59,378 nt of DNA from Brachionus plicatilis (Eukaryota > Rotifera > Eurotatoria > Ploima > Brachionidae), in contig QEOQ01000469.1 in the NCBI GenBank assembly GCA_010279815.1, positions 39,476-98,853 of the forward strand, given 5' to 3'. Each line of letters starts with the position of its first letter. The stretch's first letter is position 1. A program made the translations under genes and the position numbers. Under the pieces are notes generated by a model. The model did not search any database. It was not told where the DNA came from and saw only the letters and a list, made by a program, of their open reading frames with translations. Positions 41,826 through 52,944 of this stretch are shown piece after piece.

Positions 41826-41964
41826 TTTTATTAAAAAAAAATTTTTTTAATTTATTTTTTGAATTTTTTAAATGTGTTTTTTTTAGCTTAGAAATTTTAC
41901 TTGATGAATAACGTAGAAAACATTGACAAGAGTTCCTCAGAACAAATATAGTCTGAGACTCACT

Positions 41965-41975
41965 TTTGGGCACCA
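41965..41975 (-). promoter_or_regulatory. tRNA primer binding site
   Basis: TGGTGCCCAAA on the minus strand, one base inside the LTR, is the expected primer site. Confidence 0.65.
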
Positions 41976-41976
41976 A

Positions 41977-42210
41977 TGTAATAGATGGGGATTTTGGCCG
42001 ATAAAGGTCGTTGGAATAAATGAGAAACGTTAAGTGGGGGGAAAATACTTTATTCTTCTAATTAAAATCAACTAATTCTCTAACCAACGACTAATAAAAA
42101 CAAACAATCTCTTTATATTGAGAGTGTTGATGTGCACACTCTCAATGTTGGTAACTCGACGAATGTTAAGTAACTATTCGTCGAGATGGCTGAGGAATTG
42201 GTTTATTACA
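41977..42210 (-). repeat. 5' LTR (234 bp) of a minus-strand retroelement
   Basis: The termini are perfect 7-bp inverted repeats, TGTAATA..TATTACA, in TG..CA form, with a primer site immediately inside. Only one copy is in the window; the 3' LTR was not seen. Confidence 0.7.
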
Positions 42211-42790
42211 TTAGTAATAGTTTATATAATTTTTGTTTTAATTTAATTGTCCAGTGTTCAGAAGTATTAATTTGTAATATATAGAAGAAAAAATTTTTTT
42301 AATTTTTTTCCCAAATTTTAAAATTATAAAAATTAACTTTACAATTCATAAAAATTGCGGTGGTTTTAATTATTTGCCTAGACTATTTACAAATTTCTTC
42401 CTAAAAAAGATGATTCATCATTTTTAGAATTCAAGTAAATATCTTTAAAAATTTTAAAAATGTTTACGTGATTAACGAAATAATTTTATACAGTAATTGA
42501 TATTTTTATTTTTCAAGCTTTTGTTCTTAAAAATACCTTTTAGCAAAATATGAAATTAAACTGTTTTGTAAAAACTTTCAAAATAACATTTTTCACCTTT
42601 GTTAATTTTTTTTTTACTTCAAATTTTTAGGCTTCTTTTATACGAGACCCGCAGCTTGGATTCATCAGGAATTTTAGTTTTATTTTTTATAAATACCTCG
42701 TATTAAATCAGAAAAATAAAAAACTTTTAACAAAAAGAGCAAATAAAATATTGAAATTTTAGAAAAACTACTATTAAGCAATAGATTAAT

Positions 42791-43897
42791 ATGACAAAGA
42801 TAATAATATTTTTTACGGTCATTTTTTTTGTATTTTTTAATATTTTGATTATCAATTATAAAGGTCTCATTCATAATAATGAATATTTTCAATACAAAGA
42901 AAATGTTATCAAGCCAACTATTTTTTGTTTGATCAAAACTCATCCAAAAAATATAAAAAATAACAAAACCCTGACTGTTTATAATGTTTGGGCCAGAAAA
43001 TGTGACAACTACCGCTTTGTGACTCTTTTGCCAAAAGAATTGCTTCCAAAAAACATCAATACAAATGAAACATTTGAAGTTTTTGACAAATTTTATATGA
43101 TACAACCAAAAGGTCTTAAAACTGAGACTCATGCAAGACTCACTTTAAAAGTTTATTATGCCATGCTGTATGTCTACCAAAAATTTCCCAAATACGACTG
43201 GTACTATATAGTTGACGATGACGCCTATGCAAATATAGAAAATTTTAAAGAATTTCTACAAGACAAAAATCCTCGTGAAGCTATTACTTTTGGCTATGTA
43301 ATTAAACTATTTGTTTCGCAAGGATACCACTCAGGAGGACCGGGTTATGTTTTGAGCAATGAAGCGTTTGTTCGCGTTGGATCAGCTTTAAAGAAAAATA
43401 TTAAAAATTGTCCTGATTCGGGAATAGATGATGTGGATGTGAACAAATGTGTTCGTAAGTACAATGGAACAGTTGGTGTCTCCTGTGATGAGAAAAAAAG
43501 AGACAGGTTTTTGGTAATGAAATTCAAGGATCATTTAATGGGGAAATTCCCATCATGGATGATAAATTATGGTGGATGTAAAGCTTTAAAGGTTGTTCTC
43601 TCTCGTTTTTTTTTAAAATTTTTTCATTAAAATTTTAAGAATTAATTTTTTCATCTAAAGGGTATTGACTGTTGTGCAGACTTGCCGCTTTCTTTCCATT
43701 ATATGACACCACAAGACATGATTCGAATGGATAGAGCAATCCAAATCCAAAAGAATAATTTAAGGTGGTCTCGAGAAAAACTTAACTCAACTTTTCAGTA
43801 TCGTTTCCGAGATTTAGCAAAAATTTATCTTATGCTTGAAGATATGGAGTTTAATACATCTGAATATCAAAAGTATATGAATATTTCGACTTTTTAA
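42791..43897 (+). CDS. C1GALT1-like GT31 glycosyltransferase, copy 3 (two exons)
   Basis: Exon 1 is 42791-43591 and exon 2 is 43661-43897, with a 69-bp phase-0 intron (43592-43660, GTTGTT..CTAAAG). The 345-residue product is almost identical to copy 1: the same signal anchor, DDD motif, HSGGPGYVLS and an identical 71-residue tail. Silent differences exist: CTGACTGTTTATAATG here matches copy 2, not copy 1. The duplication includes about 25 bases upstream and about 390 bases downstream. It is probably a functional Golgi beta-1,3-glycosyltransferase (core 1 type by family); acceptor unknown. Without splicing the frame ends at 43630. Confidence 0.88.
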
Positions 43898-44285
43898 CTT
43901 TTTTTTTAAGAGTTGTGTGATTAAATTATTTTATTCTAAGTTAAATTTTGTCTATCAATAAATCAGAATATTTAAATGTGTCAATGGTATTTTTTTTCAG
44001 TAAGAAATTCGTGCGCTGTGGTGGCTTATCTTGTCCTGATCGATACTTTTACCATTGGTTTTTACCATTGCTAGGACCCCTTACTCTTTATCTGTTAGCT
44101 TGTCTGACCAACCAGAAAGTATATTAGCTTTTTTTGATGAGTACATCTCTGTATTACCAAAGAGACACCATAAAGCACTAATTTGGTCGATAGTGATTTG
44201 CCACTACGAAAATCAGCTTGATTTCGTCTGAAAACGGTCTAATATTGCATAATCAAAAAAATCAGAATTTGGCATCAAATTTTGT
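43898..44285. repeat. 3' flank of GT31 copy 3, duplicate of 7571-7975
   Basis: Same order as the flank of copy 1, including AATAAA, GTGCGCTGTGGTGGCTTATC and the RT relic. Similarity ends near GGCATCAAATTTT, where copy 1 continues into dispersed repeat X. Confidence 0.75.
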
Positions 44286-45949
44286 CAAACACCGATTAGA
44301 TTTGAGCATTTAATCCATATTTTTCGTTTATTGTCTTTAACTTCATACCAAGTTAAATTGTTTGCGTAAATTACTTTTAAACAGTAATTACATACAAAAG
44401 GAATACATAAGTTATTTATTCAAGTTTGGAACATTTTTACCTTATTTTTAATTATTTAACAATTAAAAATACTATAATTTGCTCCAAAACAATCATTGAA
44501 AAACTGAAAAGTTTTTTTTATATAAAGTTGAGAATCCTTCTATATTTGTGACCAAAGTTAGTAAATTATTTATTTTTATTCAAAAAAAAAATCCTGCTTG
44601 AAATTGGATTTTTTCCTATCTTATTAAATAAGTTAAGACAATTTTAATTCCGATTTTTTTTTATTAAATTGCTTAAATTTTATTTATTTATCAGTTTAAA
44701 TAATAAGCTTTCTAAAGTGCTTGAGAATTTAATATTGATTACTTGCTAATATTTTTTTAATGCTAGAATGTTTCTTCAAATTTCTTGTTTGCTATTTCTT
44801 TCTTTAGTTAAGCTTACCACACAAATTAATAGTTCATAGAATATGGACAATTGTTAGATGAGAGAACTTTAAAGGGGACCATTTGGATTAGGTAAGTTTT
44901 TCGCGTTTTTCATGAAAAGTATCTAGAATAAATTTGGTAAGCAATTGACTATTTGAGAGGTGGAAAGAAATTATTGAGTTTTTTTTAAGAGCGTTTCTGT
45001 TAGTTTTCTAAATAACTATAATATCAATTTAATTTATATTACCCTTAATATTGTGCGCTTTTTAAAAAAAAATTTTCAAAAAATTTCTGAGTCCTTTTTA
45101 AATTCTATGATAAAATCTCATCTTTTTCTGTAAGAAGGAACCAAAATTGACTATAAAAATAGGAAGGCAGCAAGTCCGGATTCGAATCAGTGGGAAATAG
45201 ACAAGTTTATGCCAAAATTAATATTTCAGTTCTCTGTTGCCTCGTTCACATGAAATTGAATTTTTGCCGCTCCAACTGGTCATGATAGCGGCCACATTCT
45301 TTTTACAAAAAAAACTTAAGATATTAGCTTTAGCCTAATTTGTAAAATAATTTAAAACAATAAGGTGATATCAGAAAAAATTATTATCTTAAAACAAAAT
45401 AAATTCAATTATTAATTAATTCTCCAATAGCTTATTTTAAAAAGAACGCTAAATGCTAAGCTTATCATTCACATACTCGAATTGTATTATATTAGTAATA
45501 TTATCTAAAAAACCATGTGGATTGATAAATATTTTTGATTTATTAATAGTTAATATTTAATTGGCATTAATAGATGAACTATTTTAATAGAGACAAATTA
45601 AAATAGAGAAAAAAAAGGAGAGAAGACAAAAATTAGAGAATGCTTAGAAATAGAGAAAAAAAAGAGAAAAGATAAGGATAATAAGATAAGTTTTTTAAAC
45701 TAAGAACAAAATCTTGCAATCAAACAATTTAATTCATCAATACTAAATCGACTTCGGTCGAACTAAAACTTAGAGCCTACAAATAATATTATTATTATTA
45801 GTCTTTTTCACATGACCAGCATTATTAAAATGATCACATTTTTTGTGATTAAGTGATCACATATTGGACAAGACCCATTATTAAGAAAAGATTAGTTTTA
45901 AATTATTTGATCAACCATCACTTTTTTTTACTACAATATCAATTACCTG
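44286..45949. other. Gene-free AT-rich stretch
   Basis: No coding sequence. A TGATCACA..TGTGATTAAGTGATCA inverted motif (45831-45858) resembles one at 3764-3800. A GCCGCTCCAACTGG..GCGGCC block (45268-45295) is a remnant of the hAT-MITE family interior. Confidence 0.5.
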
Positions 45950-45959
45950 TAATTTAATT

Positions 45960-46321
45960 TAAATAAAACAATTTTAAATTCTCGAATTGCAAAAAAAAAT
46001 ATGTGTTTACAAATTAATTCTTTGGAAAAAGTATAGCAAGTACAGCAGCTTTTAAACCAACTTTGTTTATTAAGCTCAACAGTCCAAATTTTATTAGAAA
46101 GTTCTTTAAAATCTTCAAAATCTACCCACGATCTCTTGCTTAAGCTTTTTTTGAATTTCTTGAGTGTTGCTTCGAACTCTGACTTGCTTGCTTTTTTCGA
46201 TGAACCAATATAAAACTTGTTTTCGTTCGGAACTGCGCAATAATGGCGTAAAGTATAGCTTTATTGATTTAGAATTTTTGGTAGACTTATCTTTCATTTT
46301 ATATAAGTAAAAAAAGAGCAC
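45960..46321 (-). pseudogene. SWIM-finger end of a MULE-type transposase
   Basis: The minus strand from 46321 reads TPLLRSSERKQVLYWFIEKS, then EIQKKLKQEIVGRF. After a shift it continues IWTVELNKQSWFKSCCTCYT and FSKELICKH. The CxC...f.k...CkH pattern is a SWIM zinc finger, found at the C-terminus of MULE transposases. The catalytic domain is absent. It may belong to the same family as the FLYWCH/MULE fragment at 40815-41825, which lacks this end. Confidence 0.6.
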
Positions 46322-46768
46322 TAGATGTTTAAAAAAAAATTGACACTAAAAATGTCAATTTGATATAAAATCATTTATTTTGTTACTAATTAAGATAATT
46401 TGTTTACGATAAAGATTGCTCAAAATTTTGTTTTTTTTAGTTTTTTTTGTTACAGAGTTAGATATTTTGATTATTGAATTAGATTGTTTGTTATAAAAGT
46501 TAATTTTCGCGAAATTAAATCTTTTTTTTGAATCATCAACAAAAACAAAATAAAGGTAAATAAAATTTTTCTAAGCAGGGGGCCCAGCTCTTTCTTTTCT
46601 TGATTATCAAAAATAATTTTTTTTTGTCTTGTTTTATTCTTTTTGTTTTTTTTTCTTTCTTTTTCTTTTCGATTCATTCAGTAATAAAAATCTCAAAATA
46701 ATTTTTTTCACTCTTATCTTTTTGTTCTAAAATGAATTTAATTTGTTTTTATATTTATATTTATTTGT

Positions 46769-47382
46769 TATGTTCTATTGTGTTTTATAAAAATTTTAAA
46801 TTCAATTTTGAAAATGCATTGAAATTGTGCGATATTTGAGATATTTTTTATTTTAAAAATATTTGGAGAAATTTTTGCACGTCTCTCTATTGAAACTAAA
46901 TATAGTGTTACAAACAAAGATTGTTTAGTTTTAGAAAATTTTAAGAGAAAAAAAATAAAATTCTATTAAAATATTGTTTTTTACCTATTCTAAATAAATT
47001 TTTTTTGATCTTTTGACTATTTAAAAAGGCAATAATTTAACTAGCTAAAAATTTTTTTGTAATATTTAAGTTGGTTTGATTTAATTCTATACGCAATACT
47101 TTAAAGAAGCAAAAAATTTTTATTTAATTTGAATATATTAAGATTAATTAGAATTAAAATTTCCAAAAAAAAATAAAAAATTTCTTAAAAAATCATCTAA
47201 AACTAAATAATCTATGTTTGAAACACTATATTTAATTTTAATAGAGCGACATTGCAGAAATATCTCCAAATAATTCTAAAATAAAATATATCTCAACCAT
47301 CAATGTATTTTTAACATCATGCACAATTTCAATGTATTTTCAAAATTGAATTTAAAATTTTTATAAAACACAATATAACATA
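46769..47382. mobile_element. Foldback element with about 190-bp imperfect arms
   Basis: The left arm starts TATGTTCTATTGTGTTTTAT and the right arm ends with the complement ATAAAACACAATATAACATA. Pairing continues through TTCAATTTTGAAAATGCATTG and further to about 46960/47200. No ORF. The right end abuts a hairpin-tail module at 47391. No target duplication identified. Confidence 0.7.
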
Positions 47383-47390
47383 CCAATTAT

Positions 47391-47440
47391 TTCTTTATTT
47401 ATTTTTTCATTTAGCGCCAATTCTGGCGATGTAATAAAAT
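47391..47440 (-). repeat. Hairpin-tail module, copy 4
   Basis: TTTATTTATTTTTTCATTTAG is followed by the CGCCAATTCTGGCG stem (47415-47428) and GATGTAATAAAAT. The stem sequence differs from copy 3 but base pairing is kept, which suggests the hairpin itself was conserved. Confidence 0.6.
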
Positions 47441-48469
47441 TATAGAATGTAAAAGGAAGAGAAAAATTATATTACAAGTTAGAAATTTTTTCTATTTAAT
47501 TATTTTGTTAATTTAAATTTGAATAAGGGAAATATTAAAAGATTGTACATTAAAGAGATTTGATTTTTGCATTATATATAGTTTAAAAAATTTAGTGTAT
47601 TAATTGTTCATTTAAACTTACAAAAAATTTGTAACTGTTTTTTTTTTCCCTGTGATGTTTTTTTTTTACCTTTATAAGGAGGTTGAAAAGTGTTTTTCCA
47701 TGTTGATCATTGTTATTTATCATTGCAAAACATGTTTTGATTGACTCGCTCATACCCATTCTTTGTCATTATTTTTTTTTCATCATCTATTTCTTTAATT
47801 TTTTCAATTATTCATATATTCTGTTATTCATTGAATCTTAGTCATTCATATTTTTGTAGTAATTTAAATTATTGATTATTTGATTGCATAGTTCTAATTC
47901 AAATAAAATTAATTAAACAATTATTTACAAACTGGTTGTTGCTACCGAAAATATTTGCTTTTTAACGTCGCACTAAAAGCCAACCAAATAGTTTTGGTGC
48001 CTCAAAAAAAAAGTTTTTTCGGCTTGTCATAAAATCAAAATTGAAAATTTCGCAATTTAGTTGCTTTTATGATCTTTAAGATTTACATTTTTACTATCTT
48101 TGAATTATGAAAAATATTTTCACGTAAGTTATTTGTAAATAAATAAAGTAATTTAACACTTAAGATAAGTTTAAGTTTTTATTAATTTTTATTATATTTT
48201 CACGCAAATCAGAAAGAAAAAAAAGGAATAACAATTTATTCAGAACAATTAATACATTTGCAGATTTTCTTAATTGGAACATAAGTTTTTTTAACGCATT
48301 TTAAATGGAAATTAAAATTTCACAAAAAATAAACTCTGTTTCACAAAATATAAAACAAGTTCAAATTTTTTAAGAATTTAAAAAAGAAGCTTAAGTATTT
48401 TCGAGCATTGATAAGCCTTCACTAGTAAAATTATCTTTGATTTGATCCTTTTTCAACCCATTTGTAGGC
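47441..48469. other. Gene-free AT-rich stretch
   Basis: Nothing recognisable beyond A/T runs. Confidence 0.5.
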
Positions 48470-48730
48470 ATTGTGAATTTTGGTACAAAAAAACAATAAA
48501 AAAGTATTAAAAATGCCAAAGCTTAAGTTATGATGGACCAAAGCATGTTCTGTAAATTGTAGCAACTGATAAATCCTTTGTTCCACTAATATACTGATTC
48601 TGCAAAACTCAGAAAATTGAAAATCTGGGATATTATATTAAATTGAAAATCTAACTAAATTTAGGTGGTGGTCCAGACCATGTTTCAGTTGCTAAAATTA
48701 ACAGAACATGCTTTGGTCCATCATGTTTAG
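48470..48730. mobile_element. MITE family 3, copy 2
   Basis: It repeats the layout of 29141-29480: GTGAATTTTGGTACAAAA, GCCAAAGCTTAAGTTATGAT, ACTGATAAATCCTTTGT, and the inverted return through ACAGAACATGCTTTGGTCC. The right arm is shorter and degraded. Confidence 0.65.
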
Positions 48731-49209
48731 AATATTCATTGAAAACTTGTAAAAAATCATCGAAATTTTCAAAAATTTGATCTCCAAAATATCGGAAAAT
48801 TTATTTTAATTTTTTTAGGAATATATTAAGGATAAAGAATTCAGATTTACTTTGTTGTTTATTATTGTAAACTTCGCTTTTAAAGCAGAGGGTTTAATTC
48901 ATTTGCTTTAGTTTTTATTTATTGACACTTGATTGAAAATATAAAAAAAAATTTACAAGTAAATTGTACAAATAGATTTATTAATTTTCACGTATCTTAC
49001 CTGAAAATAAGTTTATTTTTTAATTTTAGTCTTTTTACAATTCTCTACAAAATGGTCGGTGGTCGGCAGTTTTTGGATAATCCATATTACCATCCGAACG
49101 TGATACGTGTTTTAGCATTAGCCGTTTTTTAAAGTTAAAAATTTTTTTAAATTACTATGCAAAAAAATTCCAAAATTCTTTTGAAAAATAAAGGTGATTG
49201 TTCTTTTCT

Positions 49210-49331
49210 CCTATATGACTTAAACTTAAGCGTCAAGCCATCGTCAAGTTAAGTCAAGTCCTGACTTTATATTTTTTTTTTAAGTAAGGACTTGGATTTG
49301 GCTTTAGACTTGTGACTTTTAAACAAACCTG
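49210..49331. mobile_element. hAT-MITE family, end fragment
   Basis: AAGTCAAGTC motifs and the terminus CTTGTGACTTTTAAACAAAC match the right end of the family at 33594-33613. The left end is unclear. Confidence 0.4.
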
Positions 49332-49553
49332 AAAATTCGATCCGGCCTTACCTTTTAGTACTAACTAAAATTCGTAAAAATAATCCGTCTTATAGGTATA
49401 ACACTTTTGTTTAGTAAAAATTTTACCCAAAAATTAATTTACTTTTAAATTAACATAGAATTACGTAAAATTTAAATTTTAATTAAATTGTTAGAAAATT
49501 AAAAATTTAAATTAAATAAAATTGTTAAATGTTTAGCATACAATTTATTTAAG

Positions 49554-49664
49554 ATGAAAAACTGCTTTGGATGCTTTGTAGAAATAGTTTTAATAGTTTT
49601 TATTTCCATTATGCTTTCATTTTGTCACAAAATGAATTCTCACGCTTTTTTTATAATTTTTTAA
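49554..49664 (+). pseudogene. Truncated duplicate of the GT92 gene 5' end
   Basis: ATG AAA AAC TGC opens 36 codons reading MKNCFGCFVEIVLIVFISIM. This closely matches the start of the GT92 gene at 55710 (MKNNFRCFVTIVLIVYISII), and the shared leader AATTTATTTAAG immediately precedes both ATGs. Similarity stops after the signal anchor and a stop follows. It is a relic of a second GT92 gene or a partial duplication, 6.2 kb upstream in the same orientation. Confidence 0.7.
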
Positions 49665-49945
49665 AATAAAAATAAATGTAGTTAGAGTAGCTTCAGGAAA
49701 AATTAAAGCAAAAAAACTTTATTTTTAAAAATTATTATTAATTTATTTTTAAGAATTACTATTTAATAAGTGCCTTGAAAAAATGACTCGGCATAATTAA
49801 TTGAATTTTTAGATTTATTATTTCCAAACGAAACAATGTTACATACAATAAAGAAAAATAAAACTGTTTGCGCCTGTGCAATTGTTCCCATAATAGCATT
49901 GAATAAAGTAAATGAAAAAATTTTTTATATCTTAATTCATAAGAT

Positions 49946-50060
49946 ATGCCGGATATTATAGATGAGCCTTTAAAAATTGACTCAACATTTGCACTTGGAG
50001 AAAAAACAATAAGAATGTTATTCAAGTTAAAAATAGATAAAACATCAGAATTCATTAACA
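49946..50060 (+). other. Candidate first exon of an unrecognised gene
   Basis: The ATG opens 38 codons (MPDIIDEPLKIDSTFALGEK, then MLFKLKIDKTSEFIN) ending at a strong donor, AACA|GTAAGT at 50061. The peptide is less AT-skewed than its surroundings. No downstream exon was found, so it may be a relic. Confidence 0.3.
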
Positions 50061-51099
50061 GTAAGTTCTTTTTTCTATTAAAAATATTTGATAAATATTT
50101 TTATTTTTTCAATAAAGATATCTTGTTTAAACTTTTTCGGAAAATTTTAAAATCTTTTTAAATTTTTGTTCCAAAATTTACCAATTTGAAAAATAAAAAA
50201 AATTGAATTGAAAAATCTAACTTAACAATGCAATATTTTTTAATATCAACGTAGAATGTAACTATGAACAAAATTTTTATACATTTCTAAAAGTTCCAGA
50301 TCATTGAAAAAGATGTAAAAATATTTAAAATTTTAGCATTAATAATTAGTTCAATTCAATTTTTAATTAGCTCCAATTATATAAGATTTCAAGCTATACT
50401 TTTACGATTCATTTTTATTTTTTACAACACTTTTTCTACTTGATTAATTAATATTTATTTTTAAGAAAGAAAAAGTTTAAAAAATATCAAACAGCTTTTA
50501 AAAGAGGTAATTAAAATGGTCATATAAAGCTATTCTCTAATTTTTTTTTCAGTTTGTCAATTTTTACATAAATATTTAAAAACGAAATGTGAAGATTAAA
50601 TTAATAATTATGTTGCAGAAGATCAATCGATAGTGTTTCTTATCAAATAAACCATTTCTTAAAAAGTTTGTTTCAAAAATGACTTATAAAAAAAACCAAA
50701 TTTTTTTAAACTTTTCAAATTTTTTTCGAAATAAATAATTATAAAGATAGTCTAAAAGAATACTGTGAAATCAATTCTTTGTGTGAATGAATTTATATTA
50801 AAATTAAAAAAAAATTAAGCTTTTGTTTTAATTAAAACAAAAGCAACCTTTTACTTAAGTAAAAGGTTGATGATCTTTAGAATTTAAATAATAAGAAAAA
50901 ATCAGAATTGACCAAATTCACGAAAAAAAAATCCGAAAAAGTCTGACACTGCTAATTTATTCAAGGACTTAAATTTTTGCAGCAGGTACAGCATTAATTA
51001 ACTCAAAAAAAATCGTAAAACTGTTCTATAGTGTCCGAATTCTAGAATTAATTGCTAAGACAATTAGCAAAATTTCTAATAGAAAAATATTTACTTTTC

Positions 51100-51212
51100 T
51101 AAAATATTTTGCAAGATCTTAGGCTGAGAAGAAGTAATAAGATCCATTCTGAGTAGCCTTGGGAAGGAAAACTTCCTTAAATTATACTATAAATAAATAA
51201 ATAAATATTTTG
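51100..51212 (+). repeat. LINE 3' terminus with (AAATA)n tail
   Basis: A stem-loop GGAAGGAAAACTTCC (51170-51184) is followed by TTAAATTATACTAT and AAATA repeats. This is the arrangement seen at 3' ends of CR1-like LINEs in the window. A few coding-like residues precede it. Confidence 0.5.
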
Positions 51213-51445
51213 CAAGATTTTTTAAGAACAAAATATTTTATCCGTAAAAATTAGTAATGAAAATGATAGAATTTATTTATTTACTTTATTGTTAAAAAAA
51301 AATTGCATTAAATAAGAACAAATTGTGTATTTTTAGAATAATTAATTTCTTGCTAAAAAAAACATATACAAAAAAACTAAGTTTATTGAAAAAAATAATA
51401 AGAAAATAGAAATCTTAATCATTAAAAGGCTTATATGGTAAGCTT

Positions 51446-51817
51446 GTTAACCCTCGGATAAGGTTAAGTTAATAAAACTCAGTTTGTTTGTTTTTTAGAA
51501 TTTATTTTATTAAATGATAAAATTACACTTATAACAAATACGACAATAGGCCTAGGTAAACGTTTAAGTTGTTTGTGGAAATATTCAAATAAGACGAATA
51601 AATGAAATAAAGTATTACATTTTTATAGTAAAAGAAATAATTAAAAAATATCAATCACAAATCAAGATAATATCAAATAAAATATTAAGAATAGGAAAGA
51701 TTGTAGAAAATGGTCATTGAGATAACGATGACACTTAATATTAAATTAATTTAATTAAAACATCAAGATAAATTACTTGATAAGTTATTGAATTTGAGGA
51801 TCGTAGATCATAGTAAC
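51446..51817. mobile_element. Possible solo LTR with 6-bp flanking repeat
   Basis: The segment begins GTTAACCC and ends GATCATAGTAAC, flanked on both sides by AAGCTT (51440-51445 and 51818-51823). It contains AATAAA and no ORF. The short flanking repeat could be chance. Confidence 0.3.
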
Positions 51818-52311
51818 AAGCTTAACAAGGATTTGATCATCAGCTGGTACCTGCAGCTATTATCTAAGAAACTATTTTTGTTATCATTTAATAGTATTAG
51901 CCGTAGTGGAAAAGTTATTTGAAATTCCAAATAAATAAAAAAAAATTTTTATCGAACCGAAGACTAAACGTGGTCGAAAAGCCAAATATGCTAAAGCATT
52001 AGTTAGGCAATAAAATTGTTAATGTAAATTTTTCAAATTAATAAATTTTATAATTTTTTATTCAATCTTTTTTAAAATAAAGTTATTATTTTTTAAATAA
52101 ATTTAGTATTTTTTTACATTAAATTAGCAATTTATACATAATCATTTATTAGTTAGCATTTTTAGCAATAAAATAATTATTTTTTACAGGTAAATAATTT
52201 TTTTTAGGTTTTTTTGTACAGGTAAATAATTGTTTATTAGAGTCAAGTGATTTTTCCCCCTTTTTAATTTTGTTTTACTTTATTAATTCAATAAATTAAA
52301 ATATTATACCA

Positions 52312-52750
52312 TAGATTTGTTCAGAATTTTGTCTAGATTTAAAAAAAAAAAAAAGTGAGGTCATAATTGAACCCTCGGTGGAGATTTAAACCAGAAAAAA
52401 CACATTTTTTTCCCTTTTTTAGCCAACAAATACCGCCACACCCTTTTTTTTCCAAATTACATTAGCATGCAGAGAATTTTATGCTCTTTCAGAATATATA
52501 TAATTTTTTAGTATATTTAGTAGTAGTATATAAGTTTTATCTTTGAGATTTTGTGTCTTAAAGAACAAAAACTTTTTAAAGGTTTTGCTATTTTTGGAAC
52601 CCTGGGTGTAAAAATTTTTTTTAAGCCCACCCCAAAAAAAATTTTTTTATGGAGTTTTCGAGGGCGTAGATTACGAATTTTGAGTCAAAAATTTGGGATT
52701 CAGATGACACTAAAGTTTTAAGTTTCGTGAATTTTAGTTTGATTTGATCT
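52312..52750. repeat. Dispersed repeat Y, copy 2
   Basis: Same order and orientation as 27255-27660, starting ACCATAGATTTGTTCAGAAT. Confidence 0.55.
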
Positions 52751-52944
52751 TTGAGCATCTAAAATTGAGCATAAACTTTATTCGAATGAAAATTCTTCGA
52801 ATAAAATATTTTAATTAAATTTTATTTTACTTAAAAATTTTACAGAAAAATATTTGAAATAAATATTCGATTAAAAAAATTGAATAAAAAATAATAATTT
52901 GAATTGTTTGGATTTAAAATCAATAAAAAAACATTTATTTTAAA

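Noticed and set aside
42680..43132. 150-codon minus-strand frame
   Set aside because: It lies antisense to GT31 copy 3 and its leader; composition is that of reversed AT-rich coding sequence.
45165..45205. GGATTCGAATC resembling a tRNA B box
   Set aside because: No matching A box, acceptor stem or anticodon arm could be drawn around it.
46471..46677. Lys-rich 68-codon minus-strand frame
   Set aside because: It is a translation of a T/C-rich low-complexity run and shows no domain features.
48929..49132. 67-codon plus-strand frame with MVGGRQFLDNPYYHPNVIRV
   Set aside because: The ending looks coding-like, but I cannot link it to any family and the upstream half is AT-rich noise.
49759..50055. 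98-codon minus-strand frame
   Set aside because: It overlaps the plus-strand exon candidate and has no recognisable motif or conserved composition.
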